A stretch of 64,000 nt of DNA from Streptomyces sp. P3 (GTDB taxonomy: Bacteria; Actinomycetota; Actinomycetes; Streptomycetales; Streptomycetaceae), in the NCBI RefSeq assembly GCF_003032475.1, contig NZ_CP028369.1:4402001-4466000 (forward strand). The letters run 5' to 3'. Below are positions 15,966 through 25,012 of the stretch, piece after piece. The notes below the pieces were generated by a model. It saw only the letters and a program-made list of their open reading frames with translations. It was not told the DNA's origin and did not search any database. Position numbers and translations under genes: made by a program. Each line of letters begins with the position of its first letter. Position 1 is the first letter of the stretch.

Positions 15966-17081
15966 ATGCACCCCGTTTCCAGAAGGCGGTTCCTCACCGC
16001 GAGCGCGGGAACGGCCGCCGCCCTCGCCCTGGCCGCCCCGTCCGCCCGGGCCTCGGCGGGCACCCGCCGCCCGTTCGGCCGGCACGGCTCCCCGGCCGCC
16101 CGCCGCACCCCGCAGACCCTCTACGTCGACCCGCTCGGCCGGGGCGACTTCACGACCGTGCGGGACGCCGTCACCGCCGCCGCCGGCAGCGGCTGGACCC
16201 TCGTCCTCGCCCCCGGCGTCTACCGGGAGACCGTGGTCCTCGACGCCACCCGCACCGAGGCCACCTGGATCGGCGCCTGCGAGGACCCCCGGGACGTCGT
16301 GATCGTCCACGACACCGCGGCCGGCACCCCCAAGCCCGGCGGCGGCACCCACGGCACCACCGGCTCGGCCACCACCACCCTGCAGGCCGCCGGCTTCACC
16401 GCCCACCGGATCACCTTCGCCAACGACTGGCTGCGCGCCGACCACCCCGAGATCGCCGGCACCCAGGCCGTCGCCGTCAAGGTCCAGGGCGACCGCTCCG
16501 CCTTCCACCACTGCCGCTTCCTCGGCCACCAGGACACCCTGTACGCCGACTCGATGTCCCTGACCGCCTTCGCCCGGCAGTACTACGCGCACTGCTACGT
16601 CGAAGGCGACGTCGACTTCGTCTTCGGCCGCGCCACCGCCGTGTACGAGCAGTGCCACTTCCGCACCCTGAACCGCACCGACCTGGCCGGCGCGCCCTAC
16701 GGCTTCGTCTTCGCGCCCTCCACGGCGGGCGCCAACCCGCTCGGCCAGCTGGTCGTCCGGAGCCGGATCAGCAGCGAGGCCCCCGACGCCTTCTACAAAC
16801 TGGCCCGCCCCTGGGTGCCCAGCTCCGACACCACCGCCCGCCCGATGCTCACCGTCCGCGACACCCGGATGGACGCCGGCATCGACGCGGCGGCGCCCTA
16901 CACGAACATGTCGGCCTCCTTCCCCTGGCAGAGCCAGCGGTTCGCCGAGTACCGCAACACCGGGCCGGGAGCCCGGGTCACCGTCCCCGAGAACCGCCCG
17001 CAGCTCACCCGCGACCAGGCCCGGTCGGCGACCCGCGAGGCCCATCTCGGCGACTGGGAGCCCTGGAAGGGGGAGTGCTGA
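15966..17081 (+). CDS. Tat-exported pectinesterase, family CE8
   Basis: Pectin methylesterase-like protein of 371 residues. The signal peptide carries SRRRFLTA, a twin-arginine motif, ending near ARA. CE8 motifs are visible: VYRETVVL, TQAVAVK, HQDTLYAD, EGDVDFVFGR and KLARPW. The last replaces the usual LGRPW but keeps the arginine. It would demethylate pectin outside the cell and feed the lyases. ATG 15966 follows the duplicated ribosome site. The downstream CE8 gene begins one base after the stop, and the two proteins are clear paralogues in tandem. Confidence 0.92.
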   Translation: MHPVSRRRFLTASAGTAAALALAAPSARASAGTRRPFGRHGSPAARRTPQTLYVDPLGRGDFTTVRDAVTAAAGSGWTLVLAPGVYRETVVLDATRTEATWIGACEDPRDVVIVHDTAAGTPKPGGGTHGTTGSATTTLQAAGFTAHRITFANDWLRADHPEIAGTQAVAVKVQGDRSAFHHCRFLGHQDTLYADSMSLTAFARQYYAHCYVEGDVDFVFGRATAVYEQCHFRTLNRTDLAGAPYGFVFAPSTAGANPLGQLVVRSRISSEAPDAFYKLARPWVPSSDTTARPMLTVRDTRMDAGIDAAAPYTNMSASFPWQSQRFAEYRNTGPGARVTVPENRPQLTRDQARSATREAHLGDWEPWKGEC

Positions 17082-17082
17082 G

Positions 17083-18114
17083 ATGCTGTCCCGCCGCACC
17101 CTCCTCGCCGCCACCGGCGCCGCCCTGTTCACCGGGGCGCCCGCCGCCCACGCGCACTCCCGCCGCGTCCTGCACGTCCGCCCCGGCGACAGCGTCCAGC
17201 GGGCCGTGGACGCGGTCGACGGCCCCGGCTGGACGATCGTCGTCCACCCGGGAACGTACCGGGAGGTCGTCGACGTCCCGCCGGACAAGGCGGAACTGAC
17301 CCTGCGCGGCGCGTGCCGCGACCCGCGCGCCGCCGTCGTGGTGTACGACAACGCGGCCGGCACGCCCAGGCCGGACGGTTCGGGCACCCACGGCACCGCG
17401 GGCTCCGCCACCTTCACCTCCGCCGCGCCCGGCCTCACCGTGCGCGACCTCACGCTGGCCAACGACTGGCTGCGCGCCGACCACCCGGAGATCACCGGCA
17501 CCCAGGCCGTCGCCGCCCGCGTCACCGGCGACCGCTCGCACTTCGAGAACGTCCGGTTCCTCGCGCACCAGGACACCCTCTTCGCGGACACCACCGCACT
17601 CGACGCCTTCGACCGGCAGTACTACCGCCACTGCCACATCGAGGGCGACGTCGACTTCGTCTTCGGGCGGGCCCGGGCCGTCTTCGACGCCTGCCGCTTC
17701 CACACCCTGCGGCGGGACGTGGCCTTCACGCCCAAGGGCATGGTCTTCGCCCCGGCCACCGCCCGGGCCGACCCCTACGGCTTCCTCGCCCTGCGCAGCC
17801 GGATCACCTCCGCCGCGGAGGACGCCGCGTACAAGATCGCCCGGCCCTGGGTGCCGTCCTACGAGACGACCGCCTGGCCCTCGCTGGTCGTCCGGGACAG
17901 CTGGATCGGCCCCGGCATCGACGCGGTGACGCCGTACGTCGACATGCGCGAGGCCTACCCCTGGCAGACCATGCGCTTCCGCGAGTACGCCAACTCCGGT
18001 CCGGGAGCGGTGATCTCGGTGCCGGAGAACCGCCCGCAGCTGACCCCGGCGCAGGCCGCCCTGCACACCCCGCGGACGTACCTGGGCGACTGGAGGCCCT
18101 ACGGGCGCCGGTGA
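17083..18114 (+). CDS. Tat-exported pectinesterase, family CE8 (tandem paralogue)
   Basis: Second CE8 protein, 343 residues, with a twin-arginine signal (LSRRTLLAATG, cleavage near AHA). It shares with its neighbour the insertion NDWLRADHPEI, plus TQAVAAR, HQDTLFAD, EGDVDFVFGR and KIARPW, so the pair arose by duplication. One base separates it from the upstream stop, implying coupled translation. Sequence divergence between the copies suggests different pattern or pH preference on pectin, which is inference. Both retain the aspartates expected for catalysis. Confidence 0.92.
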   Translation: MLSRRTLLAATGAALFTGAPAAHAHSRRVLHVRPGDSVQRAVDAVDGPGWTIVVHPGTYREVVDVPPDKAELTLRGACRDPRAAVVVYDNAAGTPRPDGSGTHGTAGSATFTSAAPGLTVRDLTLANDWLRADHPEITGTQAVAARVTGDRSHFENVRFLAHQDTLFADTTALDAFDRQYYRHCHIEGDVDFVFGRARAVFDACRFHTLRRDVAFTPKGMVFAPATARADPYGFLALRSRITSAAEDAAYKIARPWVPSYETTAWPSLVVRDSWIGPGIDAVTPYVDMREAYPWQTMRFREYANSGPGAVISVPENRPQLTPAQAALHTPRTYLGDWRPYGRR

Positions 18115-18250
18115 CCCCGGCAAAGAGGCGCCGCCGGGCCTTCGCGGCTCCGACAACGTCCCTGCGCGGCAGCCCTCGTCCTGCACCCTCCCCCCGTCCG
18201 CCCTGTCCCCCTCCACCCCCCCCATGAACGACGGAAAGGACCCGCACTCC

Positions 18251-19363
18251 ATGTCTCGTCGTACCGCTCGCCTCGCCCTCGCCGCCCTCGCCCTGGGCGG
18301 CGGACTCGCCTTCCTGCCCACCCAGGCGCAGGCCGCCACCGTGGTGGTCGGCAACTCCACGGACCTGTCCAACGCCATCAGGAACGCCACCGCGGGCACG
18401 GTCATCCAGGTCCGCGGCGGCACCTATTACCCGACCGCCACCCTGCAGTCCACGGCCAACGGCACCTCCTCCTCGCCGGTGACCCTCACGGCCTACGGCT
18501 CGGAGACGGTGAAGATCGACGGCTCGTCCCTCCCCCAGGGCGCCTGGATCTTCAAGCTGACCGCCGACTACTGGAACGTCTCCAACCTCACCTTCCAGAA
18601 CTCCCCGGACAGCGCGGTCGTCTGCCAGTCCTGCACGGGCACCAACTGGAACAACGTCAAGACCGTCAACGGCGGCGACTCCGGCTTCACCCTCACCGGA
18701 GACGGGACCGTCAACAACACCGTCAGGAACATCGACAGCTACGGCAACTACGACGCCGCGAACCACGGCGAGAACGCCGACGGCATCGCCGTGAAGTTCG
18801 GCTCCGGCAGCGGCAACCTCATCACCGGGGCCCGCCTCTACAACAACGCGGACGACGGCATCGACTTCTGGTCCTTCTCCTCACCCGTGACCGTCGAACA
18901 CACCTGGTCCTTCGGCAACGGCGTCAACCGCTGGTCCGACCCGGCCTTCGCCGGTGACGGCAACGGCTACAAACTGGGCGGCGACGGCGAGGTGGTCGCC
19001 CATGTCATCAACAACTCCGCGGCCTGGGGCGACGCCGGGAACGGCTTCACCGAGAACTCCAACACCGGCGCGCTCGTCCTCAACCGCACCACCGCCTACG
19101 CCAACGGCAAGTGGGGCTACTACTTCGCCACCAGCTCGGCCAGGCTCGGCAAGAACCTCGCGGTGAGCAACGGCGGCGGCGCCGTCAACAAGGGCTCCAA
19201 GGTCTCCTCGTCCGGCAACAACTGGGACTCCGGCATCGCCACACCCGCCTTCCGGTCGACGGACGCGAGCAGCGCCTACAACGCCCGCGGCGCCGGCGGC
19301 ACCCTGCCCGCCACCACGTTCCTGACCACCGGGTCGACGACCATCGGAGCGACCATGAACTGA
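18251..19363 (+). CDS. Secreted right-handed beta-helix pectate lyase, PL9-like
   Basis: Secreted protein of 370 residues with a signal peptide ending near AQA. It has parallel beta-helix repeats and a central segment NADDGIDFWSFSSPVTVEHTW. That segment resembles the calcium-site region of PL9 lyases. GNGYKLGG and NNSAAWGDAGNGF also fit PL9. These enzymes split polygalacturonate or rhamnogalacturonan by beta-elimination. I chose ATG 18251 because GGAAAGGA precedes it; ATG 18224 would add nine residues before the signal. PL9 is my best assignment; another beta-helix lyase family is possible. Confidence 0.8.
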   Translation: MSRRTARLALAALALGGGLAFLPTQAQAATVVVGNSTDLSNAIRNATAGTVIQVRGGTYYPTATLQSTANGTSSSPVTLTAYGSETVKIDGSSLPQGAWIFKLTADYWNVSNLTFQNSPDSAVVCQSCTGTNWNNVKTVNGGDSGFTLTGDGTVNNTVRNIDSYGNYDAANHGENADGIAVKFGSGSGNLITGARLYNNADDGIDFWSFSSPVTVEHTWSFGNGVNRWSDPAFAGDGNGYKLGGDGEVVAHVINNSAAWGDAGNGFTENSNTGALVLNRTTAYANGKWGYYFATSSARLGKNLAVSNGGGAVNKGSKVSSSGNNWDSGIATPAFRSTDASSAYNARGAGGTLPATTFLTTGSTTIGATMN

Positions 19364-19369
19364 GCCCGT

Positions 19370-19391
19370 CGGGGCGCTTGACCCGTTTTTT
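19370..19391 (+). terminator. Weak hairpin with T6 tract after the PL9-like gene
   Basis: CGGG (19370-19373) can pair with CCCG (19382-19385), followed directly by six T residues (19386-19391). The stem is short, but a T run is rare in this GC-rich DNA. It plausibly ends the pectin transcript. Confidence 0.35.
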
Positions 19392-19440
19392 GCCCGGCGG
19401 GTCTCGCGCTCACCCACGTGACGCGCGTAGAAAACGTGTC

Positions 19441-20238
19441 ATGCATAAGCCACTGCGCATCGCGGCCGTCGCCGCGGCCTGCGCCGTCGCCGGCGCCGCC
19501 CTCTACGGCGCCGGCGCGGCCACGGCCGGCCAGTCAACGGCCAACTCCACGCACGAGCCCTACAACATCGGGCTCCTGGTGAAGGACATCGACACCTACT
19601 ACGGCACCGCCCCGGACGCGAACGGCGTGTACCAGGCATCGCCGACCAGCCCCTACGCCAAGGACCTCGCGAGCATCGACAAGGCCGCGCGGAAGTACAT
19701 CGACCAGGCCGCCCGCAAGGCGGTCAGGAAGCACCAGCGGCCCGCGGTCGTCTTCGACATCGACGACACCCTGCTGCTCAGCCTCGACTACGAGAAGCGG
19801 TACAACTACACGTACAACTCCGCCAGCTGGGCGGCGTACGTGAACAAGGCGGACCGCCCGGCGGTCTTCGGCAGCCCCGAACTGGTGCGGTACGCCGAGA
19901 AGAAGGGCGTCGAGGTCTTCTACAACTCGGGCCTCGCCGAGGCCCAGCGCACCGCCGCGGTCGAGAACCTGAAGAAGGTCGGCGCCGACGTCAACCTCGA
20001 CGCCGCGCACATGTTCCTCAAGAACGCCGCCGCCCCGCCGTCCTACCTGAGCGCCTGCGCCACCCCGGGCGCCTGGACCTGCACGACGGTCCAGTACAAG
20101 TCCGGCACCCGCAAGCACATCGAGGACGACCTCGGGTACGAGATCATCGCCAACTTCGGCGACCAGTACTCCGACCTCGAGGGCGGTTACGCCGACCGCA
20201 GGTACAAGCTGCCGAACCCGACGTACTTCGTCGGCTGA
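19441..20238 (+). CDS. Secreted HAD-family acid phosphatase
   Basis: Secreted phosphatase of 265 residues with an N-terminal hydrophobic signal (AAVAAACAVAGAALYGAG). The HAD nucleophile motif VVFDIDDTLLL carries the two catalytic aspartates. A later GDQYSDLEGG supplies the acidic motif. This layout matches class B/plant acid phosphatase-like (HAD subfamily IIIB) proteins that release phosphate from organic esters. ATG 19441 is in a short intergenic gap and its ribosome site is weak. It converges on the membrane-protein gene downstream, with a strong hairpin between them. Confidence 0.88.
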   Translation: MHKPLRIAAVAAACAVAGAALYGAGAATAGQSTANSTHEPYNIGLLVKDIDTYYGTAPDANGVYQASPTSPYAKDLASIDKAARKYIDQAARKAVRKHQRPAVVFDIDDTLLLSLDYEKRYNYTYNSASWAAYVNKADRPAVFGSPELVRYAEKKGVEVFYNSGLAEAQRTAAVENLKKVGADVNLDAAHMFLKNAAAPPSYLSACATPGAWTCTTVQYKSGTRKHIEDDLGYEIIANFGDQYSDLEGGYADRRYKLPNPTYFVG

Positions 20239-20242
20239 CGTC

Positions 20243-20278
20243 CCGTGCGGGGGCGGGATCGCCCTCGCCCCCGCACGG
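20243..20278. terminator. Bidirectional terminator hairpin
   Basis: A perfect 13-bp stem pairs 20243-20255 (CCGTGCGGGGGCG) with 20266-20278. It lies between convergent genes and would stop transcription from either side. Confidence 0.75.
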
Positions 20279-20283
20279 CCCGC

Positions 20284-21153
20284 TCAGTCCTTCTCGTCGT
20301 CGTGGGAGGCGAAGTCGCCGCCCACGACGGTCCGACCGCCGTCCGAGCGGCCGGCGATCGCGTAGGCGTCGTCCTTCGCGTCACGGCCGCCGCGGTCGTG
20401 GTCGTACTGCCCGGCGAACACCCACTCGCCCTTGGGGACCGTACGGCCCGGCCTGAGCACCCAGGTGTAGACGAGGAAGCCGTCCCGCTCGGCCGCCGTG
20501 AACTCGAAGTCGCCCTCGGGCAGCGAGCGCCAGGCGCCCGCCGACGAGACCCCGCCGGTCTGCGCGACCCTCAGCTGCACGGTGAGCGCGCTGAGCGCCT
20601 CGGACGTCTTCAGCGTGACGTTGCTCTGCGCCCAGAAGTCGTTGCTGTGCGGGTCCACCGAGCCGTCCGACCACAGCGGGCCCTCCGCCTCGTCGGTCGT
20701 GACCGGAAGCAGGGACGCCGTGGGCGTCGAGGGCCTGGCCTCGGGGCTCTTCGGCGGGGCGACGCCCGGTCCGGCCGGGGTCCGGACGCCGCCCGGGGCC
20801 GGAGTCGGCCGGGGCGGGGCCGGCGGGCGGCTGGTGGCGCCCGGAGACTCGACCGGCGGCGAGGAGGTGGAGACGGACTGCTGCGCCGGGGCGTCGCCCT
20901 TCACGGCGGACGCCACCGCGTAACCGCCCACCGCGAGCATGCCCGCGACCGCGGCCGTCGCGCCCACGATCCGCGCCCAGCTCCACAGCGGCGGGCGGGT
21001 CGCCCGGTGGGCGGAGCGAACCTGCGCCTGTCCCTGCCCGGCCATGCCGCGCTCGACCCGGGCCAGGATGCGCGCCCGGTCGGGCTCGTGCGCCTCGGTC
21101 GCCGCGTGCAGCCGGGTGCGCAGTTCGCCGTGCACGTCCCGCTGCGTCGTCAT
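20284..21153 (-). CDS. Single-pass membrane protein paired with the ECF sigma factor
   Basis: Protein of 289 residues with a charged cytoplasmic N-terminus (1-58) and one transmembrane helix (about 60-83). A long Pro/Ser/Thr-rich linker (about 90-150) leads to an exported C-terminal domain containing SNDFWAQSNVTLKTSEALS. The gene overlaps the sigma factor stop by 4 bp (ATGA), an arrangement typical of sigma/anti-sigma pairs. I see no zinc-binding HxxxCxxC motif, so it is not a classical ZAS anti-sigma factor. The exported domain resembles carbohydrate-binding-like beta domains only loosely. A regulatory partner role is inferred from position. Confidence 0.7.
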   Translation of the reverse strand: MTTQRDVHGELRTRLHAATEAHEPDRARILARVERGMAGQGQAQVRSAHRATRPPLWSWARIVGATAAVAGMLAVGGYAVASAVKGDAPAQQSVSTSSPPVESPGATSRPPAPPRPTPAPGGVRTPAGPGVAPPKSPEARPSTPTASLLPVTTDEAEGPLWSDGSVDPHSNDFWAQSNVTLKTSEALSALTVQLRVAQTGGVSSAGAWRSLPEGDFEFTAAERDGFLVYTWVLRPGRTVPKGEWVFAGQYDHDRGGRDAKDDAYAIAGRSDGGRTVVGGDFASHDDEKD

Positions 21154-21713
21154 CGGTCCCTCCCTGCGGCCTGACGGCCGCGTGCCATCGCAGGCACCCT
21201 AACCGGAGCCCCTTTGCCGCCCAGCAGCTTCTGCAGTTCGGCCATCCCCTTGGAGGTCTGGCTCTTCACCGTACCCACGGAGACGCCCAGGGCGAGCGCG
21301 GTGTCCTTCTCCGACAGATCGAAGGCGTGCCGCAGCACCACACAGGCCCGTTTGCGGAACGGCAGTCTACGCAGCGCCGACTGGACGTCCACGACGCCGG
21401 CGACATCGGGGTTCTCCGTCTTCTCCTCGCGCTGCGACCAGAACAGCGCGATCCTGCGGCGCTCGCGGACGGCGCTGCGGATGCGGGTGCGGGCGAGGTT
21501 GGCGACGACCCCGCGCGCGTACGCGACGGGATGGTCGGCGGCGCGCACCCGGTCCCAGCGGTTCCACAGCGCGAGGAGCGCGTCCGCCGCCAGGTCGTCG
21601 GCGGCGTCCGCCTCACCGGTCAGCAGGCAGGCGAGACGGGACAGTTCGGCGTAGTGGCGGTCGAAGAAGGCGTGGAACTCCACGGAGGCGGCGTCGTCGA
21701 CGACTGTGCCCAC
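21150..21713 (-). CDS. ECF RNA polymerase sigma factor, SigE family
   Basis: Sigma factor of 187 residues. Region 2 (about 10-75) includes ADDLAADALLALWNRWDRV. Region 4 (about 115-175) includes LRRLPFRKRACVVLRHAFDLS and a helix-turn-helix ALGVSVGTVKSQTSKG. This matches the SigE-type actinobacterial ECF group, whose members often respond to envelope stress. It is transcribed with the membrane protein that overlaps its stop. An inverted repeat CCATGT-N5-ACATGG sits about 40 bp upstream. The inducing signal and regulon cannot be read from sequence. Confidence 0.9.
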   Translation of the reverse strand: MGTVVDDAASVEFHAFFDRHYAELSRLACLLTGEADAADDLAADALLALWNRWDRVRAADHPVAYARGVVANLARTRIRSAVRERRRIALFWSQREEKTENPDVAGVVDVQSALRRLPFRKRACVVLRHAFDLSEKDTALALGVSVGTVKSQTSKGMAELQKLLGGKGAPVRVPAMARGRQAAGRDR

Positions 21714-21750
21714 GGGTTACCTCTTCTCGGTGCGACCTGTGCTGTGCGTG

Positions 21751-21767
21751 CCATGTGGATGACATGG
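21751..21767. promoter_or_regulatory. Inverted repeat upstream of the sigma factor gene
   Basis: CCATGT (21751-21756) and ACATGG (21762-21767) are perfect arms separated by 5 bp in the divergent gap. The position suits an operator for the sigma operon. The binding protein is unknown. Confidence 0.3.
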
Positions 21768-21977
21768 GGATGTCCCGGGGAGGCGGTCGGGACGAGATCG
21801 GGAAGCGTAGCAGTGCGCGACCCCCCGGTTCGGTCGGGGGTTCGAACATCGCGTGGCAGGCCGAACGTGTCCGGAACCCGATTCCGTAACACGGCGAAAA
21901 CCTGAAGAGGGTTCAACGGGGGAACAATCCAGCCAGCATCCGCAGCGAGATCGTTCCGGCCCCCAGGAGTGGCAGTC

Positions 21978-23429
21978 ATGTCCGAGACACAGCAGAAGGC
22001 CGAGCGGCCCGGCCGTGAGAGACCGACGGTGAACAGCGTCGACCGGTACTTCCGGATATCCGAACGAGGGTCCACGTTCGGCCGGGAGATACGCGGCGGC
22101 ACCGCCACGTTCTTCACCATGGCCTACATACTTGTCCTGAATCCCATCATCCTGGGCAGCGCCGAGGACAAGTTCGGGCACCGCCTCGACAGCGTCCAAC
22201 TCACCACCGCCACCGCTCTGGTGGCCGCGGTGATGACCGTCGTCATGGGCGTCGCCGGCAACCTGCCCCTCGCACTCGCCGCGGGTCTCGGCCTGAACGC
22301 GGTCGTCGCCTTCCAGATCGCCCCGCTGATGAGCTGGGACGACGCGATGGGCCTCATCGTCCTCGAAGGCCTGCTGATCTGCGTGCTGGTGGCGACCGGG
22401 CTGCGCGAGGCCGTCATGCACGCCATCCCGCAGCCGCTCAAGCAGGCGATCAGCGTCGGCATCGGCCTGTTCATCGCCTTCATCGGCTTCGTCGACGCCG
22501 GTTTCGTCAGCCGCATCCCCGACGCCGCGCACACCACCGTCCCCGTCCAGCTCGGCGGCACCGGCACCCTGGGCGGCTGGCCCGTCCTCGTCTTCTGCCT
22601 CGGCGTGCTGCTGACCGTCGGACTGCTCGCCCGCAAGGTCAAGGGCGCGATCCTGATCAGCATCGTCGCGATGACGCTGCTCGCGATCGTCATCGACTCG
22701 CTCGCCGACATCAAGTCCTGGGGACTGACCACGCCTTCGTGGCCGAAGGACGTCGTGGGCGCCCCGGACTTCGGACTGGTCGGCCACTTCAGCCTGTTCG
22801 GCGCGTTCGGTCGGACCGGCGTCGTCACCGTCGTCCTGCTGGTGTTCACGCTCCTCCTGTCCGACTTCTTCGACACCATGGGCACGGTCGTCGGCATCAG
22901 CGCCGAGGCCGGACTGCTGAACGAGAAGGGCGAGGTGCCCCGGCTCGGCCGGGTGCTGCTCATCGACGGCGCGGCGGCGGTCGCGGGCGGCGCGACCTCG
23001 TCGTCCTCCGCGACCTCCTACATCGAGTCGGCGGCCGGCGTCGGCGAGGGTGCGCGCACCGGGTTCTCCAACCTCATCACCGGCGCGCTCTTCGCCCTCG
23101 CGCTGTTCCTGACGCCGGTCCTCACCATCGTCCCGCTCCAGGCGGCCGCCCCGGCCCTCGTCGCCGTCGGCTTCCTGATGATGACCCAGGTCAAGAACAT
23201 CGACTGGGACAGGTACGAGATCGCGATTCCGGCCTTCCTCACCATCGCGGTCATGCCCTTCACCTACTCGATCACCAACGGCATCGGCGCCGGCTTCGTC
23301 GCGTACGTGGTCGTCAAGACCGTGCTCGGCAAGGCGAAGGAGGTGCACTGGCTGCTGTGGGGGGCCTCGGCGCTGTTCCTGGTGTACTTCGCGATCGACC
23401 CGATCGAGCAGATCCTCGGCGTCAAGTGA
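21978..23429 (+). CDS. NCS2/AzgA-family purine permease
   Basis: Membrane transporter of 483 residues with about 12-14 helices. The signature FFTMAYILVLNPIIL near the start, NAVVAFQIAP and FDTMGTVVGISAEAGLL are characteristic of the AzgA branch, which imports hypoxanthine, guanine or adenine with protons. ATG 21978 lies 8 bp after AGGAG; the GTG at 21969 is less well placed. It is divergent from the sigma operon and convergent with the PBP gene. No purine riboswitch is evident in the leader. Substrate within purines is not resolved. Confidence 0.9.
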   Translation: MSETQQKAERPGRERPTVNSVDRYFRISERGSTFGREIRGGTATFFTMAYILVLNPIILGSAEDKFGHRLDSVQLTTATALVAAVMTVVMGVAGNLPLALAAGLGLNAVVAFQIAPLMSWDDAMGLIVLEGLLICVLVATGLREAVMHAIPQPLKQAISVGIGLFIAFIGFVDAGFVSRIPDAAHTTVPVQLGGTGTLGGWPVLVFCLGVLLTVGLLARKVKGAILISIVAMTLLAIVIDSLADIKSWGLTTPSWPKDVVGAPDFGLVGHFSLFGAFGRTGVVTVVLLVFTLLLSDFFDTMGTVVGISAEAGLLNEKGEVPRLGRVLLIDGAAAVAGGATSSSSATSYIESAAGVGEGARTGFSNLITGALFALALFLTPVLTIVPLQAAAPALVAVGFLMMTQVKNIDWDRYEIAIPAFLTIAVMPFTYSITNGIGAGFVAYVVVKTVLGKAKEVHWLLWGASALFLVYFAIDPIEQILGVK

Positions 23430-23433
23430 GGTG

Positions 23434-23465
23434 ACGGGGGCGGCCGTTCCCGGAGCCGCCCCCGT
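23434..23465. terminator. Bidirectional terminator hairpin
   Basis: ACGGGGGCGGC (23434-23444) pairs with GCCGCCCCCGT (23455-23465), an 11-bp perfect stem between the convergent permease and PBP genes. Confidence 0.7.
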
Positions 23466-23474
23466 AACCGCCGG

Positions 23475-24932
23475 TCACTTCCGCAGCGCCGCCCGCATCA
23501 TCGCCTTCGCGACGGGGGCGGCCAGCCCGTTGCCGCTGACCTCGGAACGCGCCGCGTCCGACTGCTCGACCACGACCGCGACGGCGACCTGCTCGCCGGA
23601 CGAGTCCGACTTGCCGTACGAGGTGAACCAGGCGTACGGGGCCCTGCTGTTGTTCTCGCCGTTCTGGGCCGTGCCCGTCTTGCCGCCGACGGTGACGCCG
23701 TCGATGAGCGCGTTGGTGCCCGTGCCCTTCTCGACGACCGTCCGCATCGCCGACCGCAGTTGCTCGGCGGTCAAGGAGCTGACCACCTGGGTGGCGGTCG
23801 CCTCGTCGTCGTAGTCCTCCAGGACGTCGCCGTCGCCGTTCGTGATCTGCTCGACCATGTGCGGCGAGACCAGCTTGCCGCCGTTGGCGAGGGCCGCCGA
23901 CACCATGGCCATCTGCAGCGGGGTCGCCGTCACGTCGAACTGGCCGATGCCGGTCAGCGCGGTCGACGAGGCGTCCATGCCGGACGGGTACACGCTCGGG
24001 TAGGCCCGCACCGGCACGTCCTGGCTGTCGTCGTCGAAGCCGAACCTGTCGGCCATCGCCTTCAGCTTGTCCTGACCGAGCTCGACGGCCATGTGCGCGA
24101 AGACGTTGTTGCAGGAGTACTGCAGGGCGACCCGGATCGAGGCGTTCTCGCAGGGCGCGGACGGGTTCTCGTTGCTGAGGTCCGTCCGGGTGCCCGGCAG
24201 GGTGTACGGGTCCACGCTGTCGGTCTTCTCGTCCACGGACTTGTACAGCCCGTCCTCCAGCGCGGCGGCCGCCACCACCAGCTTGAACGTCGAACCAGGC
24301 GCCAGCGGCTGCCGCAGCGCCCGGTTGACGAGGGGCTTGCCGGGGTCCGCGTTCAGCTTCTGCCAGGCCGCTCCGGCGGTGCCGGCGTCGGTCAGCGACG
24401 ACGGGTCGTACGACGGCGTCGAGACGACCGCGAGGATCCGGCCCGTCGACGGGTCGATCGCGACGGCCGCGCCCTTCTTGTCGCCGAGAGCGTCGTACGC
24501 CACCTTCTGCACCGCCGGGTCGATCGTGGTGAGCACGTCGCCCGGGTCCGCCCGCTGGTTCGTGACCGTGTCCAGGACCGTCTTCAGCCGGGGGTCCGTC
24601 CCGTCGAGCAGGTCCGCGTACACGCCTTCCAGCTGCGTGGGGGCGTAGCTCTGCGAGGCGTAGCCGGTCACCGCCGCGTACAGCTCGCCGTCCGGGTACG
24701 TGCGCTTGTACCGGAGGTCGCTGTCCGAGGTCACGGCCGAGCCGGTGATCGCCTTCCCGGCCACGACGATGTTCCCGAGCGGCTCCGCGTACGTCGAGAT
24801 CGCGTTGCGCCGGTTGTGCGAGTCGTCCGCGAGCGCCCGGCCCTCGTAGAACTGCACCCAGGTCGCCCGCAGCAGCAGGGCGAACACCAGCAGCAGCGTG
24901 AAGACCGAGGCGCGTCTGATCGTCTTGTTCAT
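23475..24932 (-). CDS. Class B penicillin-binding protein (PbpA-like transpeptidase)
   Basis: Peptidoglycan transpeptidase of 485 residues with an N-terminal membrane anchor (residues about 8-26) and an extracellular enzyme domain. Active-site motifs are present in order: STFK (in PGSTFKLV), the SxN motif SCN (in QYSCNN) and KTG (in GGKTGTAQ). The N-terminal region resembles PbpA, the partner of FtsW/RodA proteins, but no SEDS gene adjoins it here. Length is typical. It would cross-link peptidoglycan during growth or sporulation; Streptomyces carry several such paralogues, so the stage is unknown. Confidence 0.92.
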   Translation of the reverse strand: MNKTIRRASVFTLLLVFALLLRATWVQFYEGRALADDSHNRRNAISTYAEPLGNIVVAGKAITGSAVTSDSDLRYKRTYPDGELYAAVTGYASQSYAPTQLEGVYADLLDGTDPRLKTVLDTVTNQRADPGDVLTTIDPAVQKVAYDALGDKKGAAVAIDPSTGRILAVVSTPSYDPSSLTDAGTAGAAWQKLNADPGKPLVNRALRQPLAPGSTFKLVVAAAALEDGLYKSVDEKTDSVDPYTLPGTRTDLSNENPSAPCENASIRVALQYSCNNVFAHMAVELGQDKLKAMADRFGFDDDSQDVPVRAYPSVYPSGMDASSTALTGIGQFDVTATPLQMAMVSAALANGGKLVSPHMVEQITNGDGDVLEDYDDEATATQVVSSLTAEQLRSAMRTVVEKGTGTNALIDGVTVGGKTGTAQNGENNSRAPYAWFTSYGKSDSSGEQVAVAVVVEQSDAARSEVSGNGLAAPVAKAMMRAALRK

Positions 24933-25012
24933 GGCGACCGGAAAGACGAACGGGAAGAGGGAGTTCGTTCCCTCCGATCCGATTTCTCATCGGCCGTTCA
25001 TCTGCGCCCGGC

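Noticed and set aside
19401..19440. CTCACCC near the acid phosphatase start as a PHO box
   Set aside because: Only one unit resembling GTTCACC is present and the adjacent 11 bases do not repeat it, so it falls short of a two-unit PhoP site.
21820..21850. GGTTCG-containing hairpin as a tRNA T-arm
   Set aside because: A CCCCC/GGGGG stem with GGTTCG looks like a T-arm, but no acceptor stem, anticodon arm or D-arm can be found around it.
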